In this document: in pieces, positions 25,947 through 34,582 of the stretch
Position numbering within the stretch: position 1 is the stretch's first letter
How the letters are laid out: every line of letters starts with the position of its first letter
Source of the DNA: Bacteroidota bacterium
GTDB taxonomy: Bacteria; Bacteroidota; Ignavibacteria; UBA10030; UBA8401
Length of the DNA stretch: 64,000 bases
Direction: 5' to 3'
NCBI GenBank assembly: GCA_008933835.1
Contig: WBUG01000009.1
Span: 1 to 64,000, forward strand
Position numbers and translations under genes: made by a program
Notes under the pieces: generated by a model
Seen by the model: only the letters and a program-made list of their open reading frames with translations
What the model was told of the DNA's origin: nothing
Databases searched by the model: none

Positions 25947-26825
25947 GCCGGACGACCGCAGAGTACGTTGGGTACGATCCATTGCGAGTGTTAAGGTTCG
26001 TCCATGAGAGAGTGTTTTTCGGTGAACACAAAGTGTTAACGATACCCCCATTTATCCCGGTGCGGGAACACGGTGCGTGGGTCATGATCATCGCCCCTAT
26101 GGTGTCCGGCATGCTGTTTGCACCGGAACTCTCTTGGAACATGCTCCTGTACGGCATTGCCGTACTCTGTGTGTTTATGGCTTATCCGTCCGCCGAACAA
26201 TTGTTCCGTATTTGGTCCGGTGCGCATCGTACCGCGGAGGAACGATGTGGGGCAAGAGTGTGGACCGCCGTGTTTGTGCTGACAGGAGTAGCGGCAGTGA
26301 TTCCGTTACTGTGGCAGGGGTACGGGATTAGGATCTCTTGCCGTCTTGTTCTTCGGTCTCCACGTTGTCATTGTCAGAATCGTGCACGACAAGCTTTTCG
26401 GTGACCTTCCTGCGGTCATCGCTGCCACACTGTCCGGTCCCGGAATGGTGTATGTCGGAGGTGAAAATGAGCTGTTCTCACTACTTGAGGCCTGGCTTCC
26501 CCCGACATTATTTATTTTATTGTCCGTAACGGTGGTGCATGTTCATCTTTTCCTGAAAAACAACACGGAGGTCCGGCGCACTTCGTCTGGTATGCGTCGT
26601 CCGGCGTTGTGGCTGACGGTGTGGTGCTGGGGAACCGGTCTTACAGTATCGATCATTGCTGAACGGATCCCGGTGATACTGCTGCTGGCGTACGTGCCCT
26701 TGACAGCGGAGTTCCTCGCGGTCGTTATCCGTCGCCAGCCGGCACGGTCGCTGAAATCGCTCGGCTTCCGGTTATTGGTTCATGCCGTGGCGTTTCTGGC
26801 GCTGGCGGCATTCGTCATCCTCTAA
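25943..26825 (+). pseudogene. YwiC-like membrane protein gene, interrupted by a frameshift
   Basis: The first frame begins with ATGA overlap (25943) and encodes PPFIPVREHGAWVMIIAPMVSGMLF, the hallmark start of YwiC-like proteins, up to about VAAVIPLLWQG (near 26320). The natural continuation (GLGSLAVLFFGLHVVIVRIVHDKLFGD... to 26825) lies in another frame. Skipping one base after the GGGG run at 26317-26320 restores a single protein of about 290 residues with several membrane helices. ywiC of Bacillus subtilis also lies in its nar-fnr gene region, which supports the assignment. The shift may be a true mutation or a sequencing error in the G run. Confidence 0.75.
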
Positions 26826-26852
26826 TCGTTCAACATCTATGGATAATAGCCT

Positions 26853-27371
26853 ATGACTGATTTCTCACTGCAATGGATAGTATTTCTTGCATGGTCGGTG
26901 CTGTCGATCATCGTCTTAACGGTCTTTTATATGATGTATCGGCAGTCCCGCCGGGATCCCTCGACCATGACGTATGATGTGATCAATAAAAAGCGATTCC
27001 GATTTTTCTACGGGACGATCGTTTTTTTACTGATTGCATTTTTCGCGGCAGTTTCCGGAGCACCCTATGCTGAACGGGAGACGCCTGAGGTGATCATCGG
27101 AGTGAAATCAAAAATGTTTCTGTTTGAAATGACGCAGGATACGGTTGGAACAAACCAATTGGTGGAGTTCCGGATCACGACCGAGGATGTGACGCATGGC
27201 TTCGGCATCTATGATTCGACCGGGACGATCCTGGGACAGGTACAGGCCATGCCGAAATATACGAACCGGCTCCGCATCCGGTTCCCTGAACCAGGGACAT
27301 ACAGTATCTTATGTCTGGAATACTGCGGTACGCTCCATCACCAGATGCGTTCCACCATAACTGTGAGATGA
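26853..27371 (+). CDS. Heme-copper oxidase/NO reductase subunit II with CuA site
   Basis: 172 residues: two N-terminal membrane helices (about 8-28 and 50-70), then a periplasmic cupredoxin domain. The CuA ligands are all present: H115 (VTHGF) and the motif CLEYCGTLHHQM (C154, E156, C158, H162, M165). CuA takes electrons from cytochrome c, so the associated catalytic subunit should be a cytochrome c-dependent enzyme. The stop overlaps the subunit I start by ATGA. Confidence 0.9.
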   Translation: MTDFSLQWIVFLAWSVLSIIVLTVFYMMYRQSRRDPSTMTYDVINKKRFRFFYGTIVFLLIAFFAAVSGAPYAERETPEVIIGVKSKMFLFEMTQDTVGTNQLVEFRITTEDVTHGFGIYDSTGTILGQVQAMPKYTNRLRIRFPEPGTYSILCLEYCGTLHHQMRSTITVR

Positions 27372-28825
27372 TAATCATGAAAGAACCCCTCTTTTCCGTT
27401 CCCATCAGCAATTTTCTGCTCCGCAGGGTGACACTGGTGTGGCTGATGCTGTCGCTGGTCTTGTTCCTCATCCCGGCGGTGTTCGGTTTGTTGATGCGTT
27501 CGATCCAGGCGCAGATCCCCGGAATATCCGCTCAATACTTCTACCATTTCCTCACATCGCATGGCTTGCTGATGGTGGGGATCTGGTTCACAACGTCACT
27601 GGCACTGTTATCGTTCGCTTTTAGTTCGTACGTCTCGCCGAATCCGCTGCTGATCATCATTGCCATCGCCCTGATCGTGGTCGGTGCTCTGATGTCGCTC
27701 TGGGCGGTCTTCATCGGCGACATGGCCACCGGATGGTATTTTCTCTACCCGTTGCCGTTACGATTGGGGACAGTGACAGGAAGAGTCATGTTCTTTGCCG
27801 CGATCGGTGTTCTGGGCGTAGGGTGGCTTCTCTGGTGTATCGCTCTGTTCTTAGCCGTTGCTCAGCGGTATACCCTGCGGGAGGCTCTCGGTTGGCATTA
27901 TATCGCGAAAGAGACAGCACCGAATGTACCGCCGATGATCATGATCGCCGGGGTTAGCCTTGTTGCCGTGATCATCTGTTTGCTCATGGCGGTGATCCTG
28001 CTGCTGCTGTTCGCGCTGGAATTCCTCAGTACCGCCTCCAACGATGCCCTGTTGATGAAGAATCTGGTATTTGTCTTCGGGCACACCCTTGTGAATATGA
28101 ACCTGTATCTGGTGATCGCTTTGGTCTATGAATATTTCCCCAAATACGGCGGGGGAGAATTCAAGAACAGCCGGATGCTTGCCATCGTCTGGAATAGCGT
28201 TCTGTGTATCGTCCTCTTCGCGTACTTCCACCATTTATACATGGACTTTGCCCAGCCCTCTGTCATACAGTATGTCGGACAATTTGCGTCGTATGGGGCA
28301 GGGCTGATGGCGGCCACGTTTACCATTTTTTCCGTACTGGCGTTTGTGATGACGCACCGGATGGAATGGTCCTTCTCCTCCATCGCGACGTTCACGGCCA
28401 TTGCGATGTGGACGATCGGCGGTATTGCTGCGGTGATCGATGCGACCATTCCGGTCAATTTTAAGATGCACAATACCTTGTGGGTGCCGGCACATTTCCA
28501 TTCCTACTATTTCACCGGTGCCGTGATGATGATGCTGGCATTCATGTGGACCATTGCCATGGAGGTCAGCGGACGGACAGAACAGACATGGATCCGCCGC
28601 GTAGTTCTCCCCTTGCTGTTTATCGGCGGCGGAGGATTCGTGCTGATGTTCTATCTCAGCGGTATGCAATCCGTACCGCGGCGGTATGCCCTGTATCCTG
28701 CACTGTTGGGTCATGGAACGGCGCTGTCGTACGTTGCCGTGGTCTTTATCCTGATCTTCCTGCTGGCATATCTTGTGCTTGCCGGTGTGCTGATCACCAG
28801 AATGATCCGCGGATTACGGCGGTGA
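27368..28825 (+). CDS. Heme-copper superfamily subunit I, candidate NO reductase
   Basis: 485 residues, about 12-14 membrane helices. Metal ligands: H65 (TSHG, low-spin heme), H239 (GHTLVN), H288/H289 (YFHHLY) for the active-site copper or iron, and H376/H378 (VPAHFHSY) for the two hemes. In oxygen reductases of the A and B types the helix VI motif HPEVY carries a tyrosine cross-linked to the first histidine; here the equivalent residue is N243 (HTLVN). Loss of that tyrosine is characteristic of NO reductases within the superfamily. Neighbours (nitrate reductase, SCO, RIC) agree. I start at 27368 because of the ATGA overlap; a second ATG lies at 27377. A divergent oxidase remains possible. 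Confidence 0.82.
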   Translation: MIIMKEPLFSVPISNFLLRRVTLVWLMLSLVLFLIPAVFGLLMRSIQAQIPGISAQYFYHFLTSHGLLMVGIWFTTSLALLSFAFSSYVSPNPLLIIIAIALIVVGALMSLWAVFIGDMATGWYFLYPLPLRLGTVTGRVMFFAAIGVLGVGWLLWCIALFLAVAQRYTLREALGWHYIAKETAPNVPPMIMIAGVSLVAVIICLLMAVILLLLFALEFLSTASNDALLMKNLVFVFGHTLVNMNLYLVIALVYEYFPKYGGGEFKNSRMLAIVWNSVLCIVLFAYFHHLYMDFAQPSVIQYVGQFASYGAGLMAATFTIFSVLAFVMTHRMEWSFSSIATFTAIAMWTIGGIAAVIDATIPVNFKMHNTLWVPAHFHSYYFTGAVMMMLAFMWTIAMEVSGRTEQTWIRRVVLPLLFIGGGGFVLMFYLSGMQSVPRRYALYPALLGHGTALSYVAVVFILIFLLAYLVLAGVLITRMIRGLRR

Positions 28826-29604
28826 GAACTGCGCTGTGGAACATCCTGGCCGTGCTGTTCGTGGTGCGGCCTGGTACCGCCGAGGAAGCGGTCCAAAATC
28901 TGTACCGTCGCGTTCCGGACATCGCGGTCATCACATCGGACGGTCGGACGGAGTCGTTGTCCGCACTCAGTAAGGGAATGCCGGTGATGATCACGATCGC
29001 CAACAGCCGCTGCACCGGCATCTGCTATCCCTGGCTCTTTCAGCTGCGAGACCGGGTATCGGAGTCCGGTGCGGAACTGAGCGGTATCCGGTTCATCATC
29101 CTCAGTATCGATGAACGGGACACCCCGATGAACGTCGCGGCCATGGCAGAGATGCTGAAAATGCATCATGACAAGCGATGGCTGTTCGGTACCGTGCGGA
29201 CGGAAGATCGGGATCGCTTTGCGGAGGCATTCGGTTTCACGTACCGGTTCGATTCACTTCGCAGTCAATACGACCATCCTCCGATGCTGGCGGGAGTGAA
29301 TGCGAACGGCGTGGTGCTGCGGATCCTCAGTTCCATGGAGCTGACGCCGACAGAGTTCTGGCTGCTGGTGCGGGAGATGCATGATGAATTCATTCCGATG
29401 ATGAAAGCGACCGAGGCGAGCTGGGTCACCTGTTTCACCTACGATCCGCTGAGCAATCAGTATTCTATCAGCTGGGGAGTGGTGATGCTGTATCTGCCGG
29501 TACTCGCCGGTTTCGCATTGGTATGGTGGATTTTCCGGAGCTCCGGTCGCAGGCGTCGTCAACAGTCCCCGGGGTTGCACACGGATCTGAATGGTTTATC
29601 GTGA
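28822..29604 (+). CDS. SCO1/SenC-like copper chaperone with C-terminal anchor
   Basis: 260 residues beginning with GTG (overlap GTGA) and a signal peptide. The thioredoxin-fold domain has the copper motif CTGIC (C64, C68) and the third ligand H152 (QYDHPP), as in SCO proteins that load CuA. Unlike many SCO proteins it ends with a transmembrane helix (WGVVMLYLPVLAGFALVWWIF) and a basic tail. Its position directly after the CuA-enzyme genes makes CuA assembly the likely job. Confidence 0.87.
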   Translation: MRTALWNILAVLFVVRPGTAEEAVQNLYRRVPDIAVITSDGRTESLSALSKGMPVMITIANSRCTGICYPWLFQLRDRVSESGAELSGIRFIILSIDERDTPMNVAAMAEMLKMHHDKRWLFGTVRTEDRDRFAEAFGFTYRFDSLRSQYDHPPMLAGVNANGVVLRILSSMELTPTEFWLLVREMHDEFIPMMKATEASWVTCFTYDPLSNQYSISWGVVMLYLPVLAGFALVWWIFRSSGRRRRQQSPGLHTDLNGLS

Positions 29605-29888
29605 TGGAACGGCAATGGTTCAAATGGCTTCCTGTGATCGATGCCGAACTCTGCACATCGTGCCGTGCGTGTGTTGATGCGTGCGGACCGGGATGTCTGA
29701 CGATCCCGGAACAGCGCACGGCTGTACTGACCAATCCGGACGCGTGCGGCAGTGAAGAGCATTGTATCGCCCCCTGTCCTGAACACTGCATTACGATGGA
29801 ATGGATTCCGTGGCGAGGAGATATCGGCCGCGGAGTCTGGACCTACCGGGATCCGGTCCATCGTGCGAACGAACCCGCGGGACAGTGA
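29604..29888 (+). CDS. Small ferredoxin-like 4Fe-4S protein
   Basis: 94 residues with no signal peptide. The first cluster motif is CTSCRACVDACGPGC (C17, C20, C23, C27, C31). The second cysteine group, CGSEEHCIAPCPEHC (C48, C54, C58, C62), has unusual spacing for a standard ferredoxin. Start by TGATG overlap with the SCO gene. Possible electron donor to a cytoplasmic protein such as the following RIC protein; partner not known. Confidence 0.78.
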   Translation: MERQWFKWLPVIDAELCTSCRACVDACGPGCLTIPEQRTAVLTNPDACGSEEHCIAPCPEHCITMEWIPWRGDIGRGVWTYRDPVHRANEPAGQ

Positions 29889-29951
29889 ATGTCTCGATTT
29901 ACAATTTCCCTCCACAATTACACAACGACAACAGAAAGGAATACCGGCGAC

Positions 29952-30689
29952 ATGGAGCACAACATACTCACAGAGAAAATGATCAACGATATCGTCACAG
30001 AGGACTACCGCACCGCGGCGATCTTTGAAAAGTATTCGCTCGATTTTTGCTGCAACGGCGGTGTGACCATCGAAGCGGCCTGCCGGGAAAAGAACATCGA
30101 TCCCGCACCGGTGCTCGCCGAATTGAGCCGGTTGTTCGAAGCGGCGGGTCCGGCTGTCGATACGGCCGCTTCCATGGAGCCTGATGCACTCATCGACCAT
30201 ATCGTATCGGTGCATCACGCGTATGTAGCACGGATGATCCCGGTGATCTATACGCATACACAGAAGGTCGCTGCCGTTCATGGAGGCCGGCATCCGGAAG
30301 TGGTGAAGATCGCCGATCTCTTTTCCTCGGTCGCGGAAGAACTGATCCATCACATGAAGAAGGAAGAGATGATCCTCTTCCCGTATATCGAACGGCTTGT
30401 TGCCGCGAAGCGGACCGGCACGCCGATCTCTGCTCCGCCCTTCGGAACCGCAAAGAATCCCATCGCCATGATGGAGCGGGAACATCAGGATGCCGGGGAC
30501 GGACTCTATCAGATACGCGAATTGTCGGCGAAATATCAGCCGCCGGCAGATGCATGCACCACCTATCGAGTGTCATTCAAGGAATTGCAGGAATTCGAAG
30601 AGGATCTGCACCGGCATGTTCATCTGGAGAACAACATCCTTTTTCCGTCAGCCATTCGGTTGGAAGAGGAGCTGACGTCCGTGCGCTGA
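29952..30689 (+). CDS. Iron-sulfur cluster repair di-iron protein (RIC/ScdA/YtfE)
   Basis: 245 residues. The N-terminal ScdA domain has AAIFEKYSLDFCCNGG (C33, C34), followed by a hemerythrin-like four-helix bundle with ligands in SVHHAYV, HHMKKEE, EREHQD and HVHLENNILFP. RIC proteins repair iron centres damaged by NO or peroxide and are usually induced by NO. This fits the last position in a nitrate/NO respiration cluster. I start at 29952 (AAAGGAA upstream); an ATG at 29889 directly after the ferredoxin stop would add 21 residues not typical of the family. Confidence 0.92.
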   Translation: MEHNILTEKMINDIVTEDYRTAAIFEKYSLDFCCNGGVTIEAACREKNIDPAPVLAELSRLFEAAGPAVDTAASMEPDALIDHIVSVHHAYVARMIPVIYTHTQKVAAVHGGRHPEVVKIADLFSSVAEELIHHMKKEEMILFPYIERLVAAKRTGTPISAPPFGTAKNPIAMMEREHQDAGDGLYQIRELSAKYQPPADACTTYRVSFKELQEFEEDLHRHVHLENNILFPSAIRLEEELTSVR

Positions 30690-30713
30690 ACGGTTTATCG
30701 GGAAGGAAAAACA

Positions 30714-30743
30714 GCGAAGGCCGGCATTAATGCCGGCCTTCGC
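30714..30743. terminator. Bidirectional hairpin terminator between convergent genes
   Basis: A perfect 30-base palindrome (arms GCGAAGGCCGGCATT and its complement) lies between the RIC gene (plus) and the PorV/PorQ-like gene (minus). On the minus strand it is followed by TGTTTTTCC, a proper T-tract; on the plus strand the tail is weak (TTGTACA). It therefore ends mainly the minus-strand transcript and also marks the right border of the low-GC block. Confidence 0.8.
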
Positions 30744-30776
30744 TTGTACACACCACGCAGGCGTTTCGTACGAGGT

Positions 30777-31709
30777 TTACACGTCCAGCGCCACGGTGAT
30801 CATGCTGATGCTGCCGATGCGGCTTCCCAGCGACGTGAACCCGTAATCGATGCGGAGCTTGTTCATCACCAGTCCTCCGCCGAGTGAGAAGCCCGCCATG
30901 CCGGCGGAAGAACCGATCTTCAGCTCCTTCCGACGTTCGTTGTTGTAGCCGAAGCGGAACCGCAGCGCCTTGCTGAGCGTGAACTCGCCGCCCACGGTGA
31001 AGCTGGTGAAGCGTTCGAAGAACGAATCGGCCGGGTCGTTGAGACGGTGGAAATTGAGGCTCAACTGCAGCGGAAGATGCTGCGGTTTGACGGTGCCGCC
31101 GATGCGGACGTCGAGCGGGAGCGGTTCTTTCGTGTCGACGTACGGATCGGTCTGGGTCCCCGCATTGGAGACGACGAGACCGATGGTGATGGGGTCGTCA
31201 CCAGGGATGAGGTAGAGCAGCCCGGCGTCCCCCGCGATCGCGGACGAGGAGGAGGCGTCGATGGTGGAACGGATGTAGCGGACCGTGACGCCGTAATAGA
31301 GGTTCTCCTCCAGCGGATTGGCCATGGAGAGGGAGAGGGCCAGGTCGCCCGCGGTGAACGTGCCGAGGTCGTTCGCGAAGATATCGGTCTTCGTGAAGTC
31401 GCCGTAGTCCATGTAATTGACCCCGAACCCGAACAGGCCGATCCCATCGACGGACTGCGCATAGGCGGCGAATCCGGCGTTGATGTCCAGCAGGTGATTG
31501 GTGTACCCGAAAGCGGCCTGGGGACCGGCAAGGGTCGCGAGACCGGCGGGATTGTAGAACATCGACACCGGATCGCCGTTCATCGAAACGAAGCTCCCCG
31601 CCATGGCGGACGCACGGGCGCCGACATCACCGCGGAGGAAGTCGTACGTGGGACGGTCACCGGAGAGGGCAAGGAACGGTACAACGAGCAGGCACAGAAC
31701 GGAACGCAT
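30777..31709 (-). CDS. PorV/PorQ-family outer-membrane protein
   Basis: 310 residues: signal peptide, then YDFLRGDVGARASAMAGSFVSMNGDPVSMFYNPAGLATLAG, the standard start of PorV/PorQ-type outer-membrane barrels, and a beta-rich remainder ending in a strand with terminal valine. PorV and PorQ act late in type IX secretion, in release and attachment of cargo at the cell surface. The four cargo-type proteins in the window fit with such a system. I cannot decide between PorV, PorQ and a paralogue. Divergent from the Ig-like lipoprotein gene. Confidence 0.78.
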   Translation of the reverse strand: MRSVLCLLVVPFLALSGDRPTYDFLRGDVGARASAMAGSFVSMNGDPVSMFYNPAGLATLAGPQAAFGYTNHLLDINAGFAAYAQSVDGIGLFGFGVNYMDYGDFTKTDIFANDLGTFTAGDLALSLSMANPLEENLYYGVTVRYIRSTIDASSSSAIAGDAGLLYLIPGDDPITIGLVVSNAGTQTDPYVDTKEPLPLDVRIGGTVKPQHLPLQLSLNFHRLNDPADSFFERFTSFTVGGEFTLSKALRFRFGYNNERRKELKIGSSAGMAGFSLGGGLVMNKLRIDYGFTSLGSRIGSISMITVALDV

Positions 31710-31790
31710 CAGAACTCCTCGACTATCGGTTCAATGTAGCCAAGTGCCTTCTCAAATTCAATATTTTATCTGGAGCGGATTATTGGTATT

Positions 31791-33470
31791 ATGACCGACA
31801 TGAGATTCGCCGCCGTCATCCTTCTCCTCGCGCTCGCCGGGTGCGCCGGTCAGCGTCCGCCCGAAGGGGGTCCGCTGGACACCACACCGCCGGAGATCCT
31901 CTCGATCTACCCCGCGCCCAACACCATCAATTTCGACGGGGACCGCATCGCGGTCGAGTTCAGCGAGTACGTGGACCGGCGCTCCGTGGAGGATGCGGTC
32001 TTCATCTCGCCCGCCATCGAAGACGCCGAGTTTGAATGGAGCGGTACGGAGATGGAGCTCGTCTTCACCTCCCCGCTCCGGACCAACACGACGTACGTGG
32101 TGACCATCGGTACGGACGTCGCCGACCACCGGAACCGGAACCGGATGGCCCACGCGGTGACGATCGCCTTCTCCACCGGTCCCGCCATCGACCGGGGGGC
32201 GGTGGAGGGGAGGATCTACGACGACGCTCCGCAGGGGGTGATGATCTTCTCGTACCGCACCGACGGCATCAAGGCCGACACACTGAACCCGGTCGTCACC
32301 AAACCCGACTACATCACGCAGGCGGGGACGGACGGGACCTTCCGCCTCACCAACATCGCGCCCGGAACGTACCGGCTCTTCGCCGTGAAGGACGAGTACC
32401 GCAACCTGCTCTATGACCCCGAAACGGACGCGGCGGGAGCGGCCGCCGACATCACCCTGACCCAGACCGACACGCTGACGCGGGACGTCCGTTTCATCCT
32501 CGCGTTGGAGGACACCACGGCCCCGCGGCTGCAGTCCGTGACCGCGCCGGACGACCGGCATCTCACGGTCCAGTTCAGCGAGCCGGTCGATTCGGCCAGC
32601 GTGGCCTCCGCGCGATTCTCCGTGACCGATACGAACGGCGTCGCCGCCCTTCCGCTGCTGTCGCTCTTCCGGGCCGCGGCCCCCGCCAACGCCTATTCCC
32701 TCGTCACCGGCGTGCAGACACGCGATTCGCAGTACGTGCTGTCAGCGGACGGTGTGCGGGACAAGGCAGGCTTTTCCATCAATCCGCTGGCGCGCGCGAA
32801 ATCGTTCAAGGGCTCGGCCGTTCCGGACACCGTTCCACCCGGCATCGCCTCCATCTCCATCGGCGGTCCGTCGGGCACGCTTCTGCCGGGCGCCGCCATC
32901 CTCATCCAGTACGACGATGCGGTCACGCTGCTCGAACCCGATTCGCTCGTCCGCATCGTCGCGATGAAGGACACGGCGGCCGTGCCGGTCACCGTCGCGA
33001 AGACATCCCCCGCCTCCATCGCCGTCATTCCGGTGAAGCCGGTCAGGTCGGGCGAATCGTACGTGCTGGAACATCATCACCGGTTCCTCCGAGATACTGC
33101 CGGCAACCGCCGGCGCGATTCGGTGTCGGTCTATCCCTTCACCGGGGACGATCCGGAACGGTTCGGCAGCATCGCCGGGAACGCCGCGGGACTGAGCGGC
33201 TCCGCTCCTAAAGTGGTGCAGGCGTTCAACATGAACGACCGGAAGCAGCCGCCGCTGACCGTGACGGTGGGCCCGAACGGGACGTTCCAGTTCACGATGA
33301 TGCCCGAGGGTCGGTACGCGCTGCGGATGTTCGACGACCGGAACGGCAACGGAACCCATGATGCGGGACGGCTGTATCCGCACGAACGCGGGGAACGGTT
33401 CATCATCGGAAAGGATACGGTGCGTGTGAGGGCCCGGTGGCCGGTGGACGGTGTCTTCCTGCGGGAGTGA
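31791..33470 (+). CDS. Ig-like domain lipoprotein
   Basis: 559 residues. The signal peptide ends in a lipobox (LALAGC), followed by GGPLDTTPPEILSIYPAPNTINFDGDRIAVEFSEYVD, the conserved start of Bacteroidota lipoproteins with a bacterial Ig-like (Big_5/SbsA-like) domain. A second such domain begins at TTAPRLQSVTAPDDRHLTVQFSEPVD and a third near PPGIASISIGG. Probably surface or periplasmic facing. An in-frame ATG at 31800 would shorten the signal peptide by three residues. Function unknown. It ends three bases from the convergent SPOR gene. Confidence 0.82.
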   Translation: MTDMRFAAVILLLALAGCAGQRPPEGGPLDTTPPEILSIYPAPNTINFDGDRIAVEFSEYVDRRSVEDAVFISPAIEDAEFEWSGTEMELVFTSPLRTNTTYVVTIGTDVADHRNRNRMAHAVTIAFSTGPAIDRGAVEGRIYDDAPQGVMIFSYRTDGIKADTLNPVVTKPDYITQAGTDGTFRLTNIAPGTYRLFAVKDEYRNLLYDPETDAAGAAADITLTQTDTLTRDVRFILALEDTTAPRLQSVTAPDDRHLTVQFSEPVDSASVASARFSVTDTNGVAALPLLSLFRAAAPANAYSLVTGVQTRDSQYVLSADGVRDKAGFSINPLARAKSFKGSAVPDTVPPGIASISIGGPSGTLLPGAAILIQYDDAVTLLEPDSLVRIVAMKDTAAVPVTVAKTSPASIAVIPVKPVRSGESYVLEHHHRFLRDTAGNRRRDSVSVYPFTGDDPERFGSIAGNAAGLSGSAPKVVQAFNMNDRKQPPLTVTVGPNGTFQFTMMPEGRYALRMFDDRNGNGTHDAGRLYPHERGERFIIGKDTVRVRARWPVDGVFLRE

Positions 33471-33473
33471 GGC

Positions 33474-34016
33474 TTACGGCTCCATGGGCACCGCTGCGGC
33501 GGTGCTGTCGATGGGCTGGGGAGCCGGCGGTTTGGGAGGCTGGTTCCTGATCACCCGGTCCGGAACGATCCAGGCGTTCTTGAACCCTTCCCCGCGGAAC
33601 TGTTCGAGGGTCCCTTTCGCTTCGGCGCGGCTGACGAAATCGCCCACCCGGATCTTGTAGGCGGGCACTTCGTACACCGTGTAGAACCATGAGGCGGGAA
33701 ATCGGGCGAGGAGGTCGTTGCGGACGGTGACCGCTTCGTCGTAGTTGTTCGTGGCGACCAGCTGTACGCGGTATCCCTGCAGCGTCTCGGGCGCCGCGAC
33801 GGTGAGCCGGTCGATGCCCCGCCCGAACGTCTTCGACGAATCGGTCCGTTTGTACAGATACACTTCGGTGTCGTAGAACGACGGCCGGAACGACCGCTCG
33901 AACGTGCTCAGCCGTTCCGTCCGGGGCTGCACAAAGACGGTGTCCTGCGCCTGCACGGCGGCCGCGCACCAGAGCACGCACACCACGGTCCATCGCGCCA
34001 TCCTTCCGCTCCTCAT
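33474..34016 (-). CDS. SPOR-domain protein
   Basis: 180 residues: signal peptide (MARWTVVCVLWCAAAVQA region) and a C-terminal SPOR domain (GYRVQLVATNNYDEAVTVRNDLLARFPASWFYTVYEVPAYKIRVGDFVSRAEAKGTLEQF), which binds denuded peptidoglycan glycan strands, often at division sites. The tail is proline-rich. Start set at 34016 by the ATGA overlap with the upstream SPOR lipoprotein gene. Second of a pair of SPOR proteins in one operon. Confidence 0.82.
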   Translation of the reverse strand: MRSGRMARWTVVCVLWCAAAVQAQDTVFVQPRTERLSTFERSFRPSFYDTEVYLYKRTDSSKTFGRGIDRLTVAAPETLQGYRVQLVATNNYDEAVTVRNDLLARFPASWFYTVYEVPAYKIRVGDFVSRAEAKGTLEQFRGEGFKNAWIVPDRVIRNQPPKPPAPQPIDSTAAAVPMEP

Positions 34017-34582
34017 CGCACCAGCTCCGCGATCCACGCTTGTCCGAACTCCTTCGGGAACTTCCCTTTCACGGCGGCCATGAACGCCGTCGCCTCCCGA
34101 AAGGAGGTGAAATGTCCGATGCAGAGCCGCTCCATCTTCAGCCGTTCCGACGAGAACCGGATGACCGGCTGCGAGAAGTGCTTCCGCAGCAGCTGTTCGT
34201 TCCGGTCCGCATTGCCGCGGAGCCGGAAGGCGCCGACCTGAACGGTATAGAAGCGCTGCGGCGCCGGGGTGCGGGTCGCCGCCGGCGTGGTGACGGGCTG
34301 TTTCTCCCGTTTCCGTGCGACGGCGGTGAGCGTGTCGGCCTGGACATCGAACCGGTGCGGGGCGTTGGAACGTGCGGGCCGCACCGAATCGGCCGGTGCA
34401 TCGGCGGCGGAGACGGACGGAGCCGACGTCTCAGGAACCGCTTCGGCCTCGGCCATCTCCGGTTCGGTCGTCTCGGTCATGTATTCGTCCTCCGACGTCA
34501 TCTCGGCGGAAGAACAGCCGGAGGCTGCAGCGCCGAGCAGGCACAGCAGAGCGGCAAGGATGAAGGACCTAATATTTCCCAC
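34013..34582 (-). CDS. SPOR-domain lipoprotein
   Basis: 189 residues with lipoprotein signal (FILAALLCLLGAAASGC), a long acidic and proline/alanine-rich linker, and a C-terminal SPOR domain (FYTVQVGAFRLRGNADRNEQLLRKHF...GHFTSFREATAFMAAVKGKFP). Peptidoglycan binding from the membrane is expected. I choose the GTG at 34582 because GGAG lies six bases upstream and the signal peptide starts cleanly; a TTG at 34603 is possible. It overlaps the end of the aldehyde-dehydrogenase-like gene by 14 bases. Confidence 0.8.
   Translation of the reverse strand: MGNIRSFILAALLCLLGAAASGCSSAEMTSEDEYMTETTEPEMAEAEAVPETSAPSVSAADAPADSVRPARSNAPHRFDVQADTLTAVARKREKQPVTTPAATRTPAPQRFYTVQVGAFRLRGNADRNEQLLRKHFSQPVIRFSSERLKMERLCIGHFTSFREATAFMAAVKGKFPKEFGQAWIAELVR

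Larger units (their letters stand above)
9888..30689. other. Lower-GC block for nitrogen-oxide respiration and Moco synthesis (candidate genomic island)
   Basis: From mobA to the RIC gene base composition drops compared with both flanks. By hand count the 60-base line at 5701 has 41 G/C, one inside narG at 16021 has 34, and one in the anion channel at 25021 has 24. The block holds only nitrate/NO respiration and molybdopterin genes in two divergent transcription units and is flanked by unrelated household genes. No integrase, transposase, tRNA or flanking direct repeat is visible, so transfer is inferred from composition and content only. Confidence 0.6.

Noticed and set aside
30714-30743. 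Perfect palindrome as an island attachment site
   Set aside because: It has a T-tract on one side and lies between convergent gene ends, which a terminator explains; no matching copy was seen at the left border.
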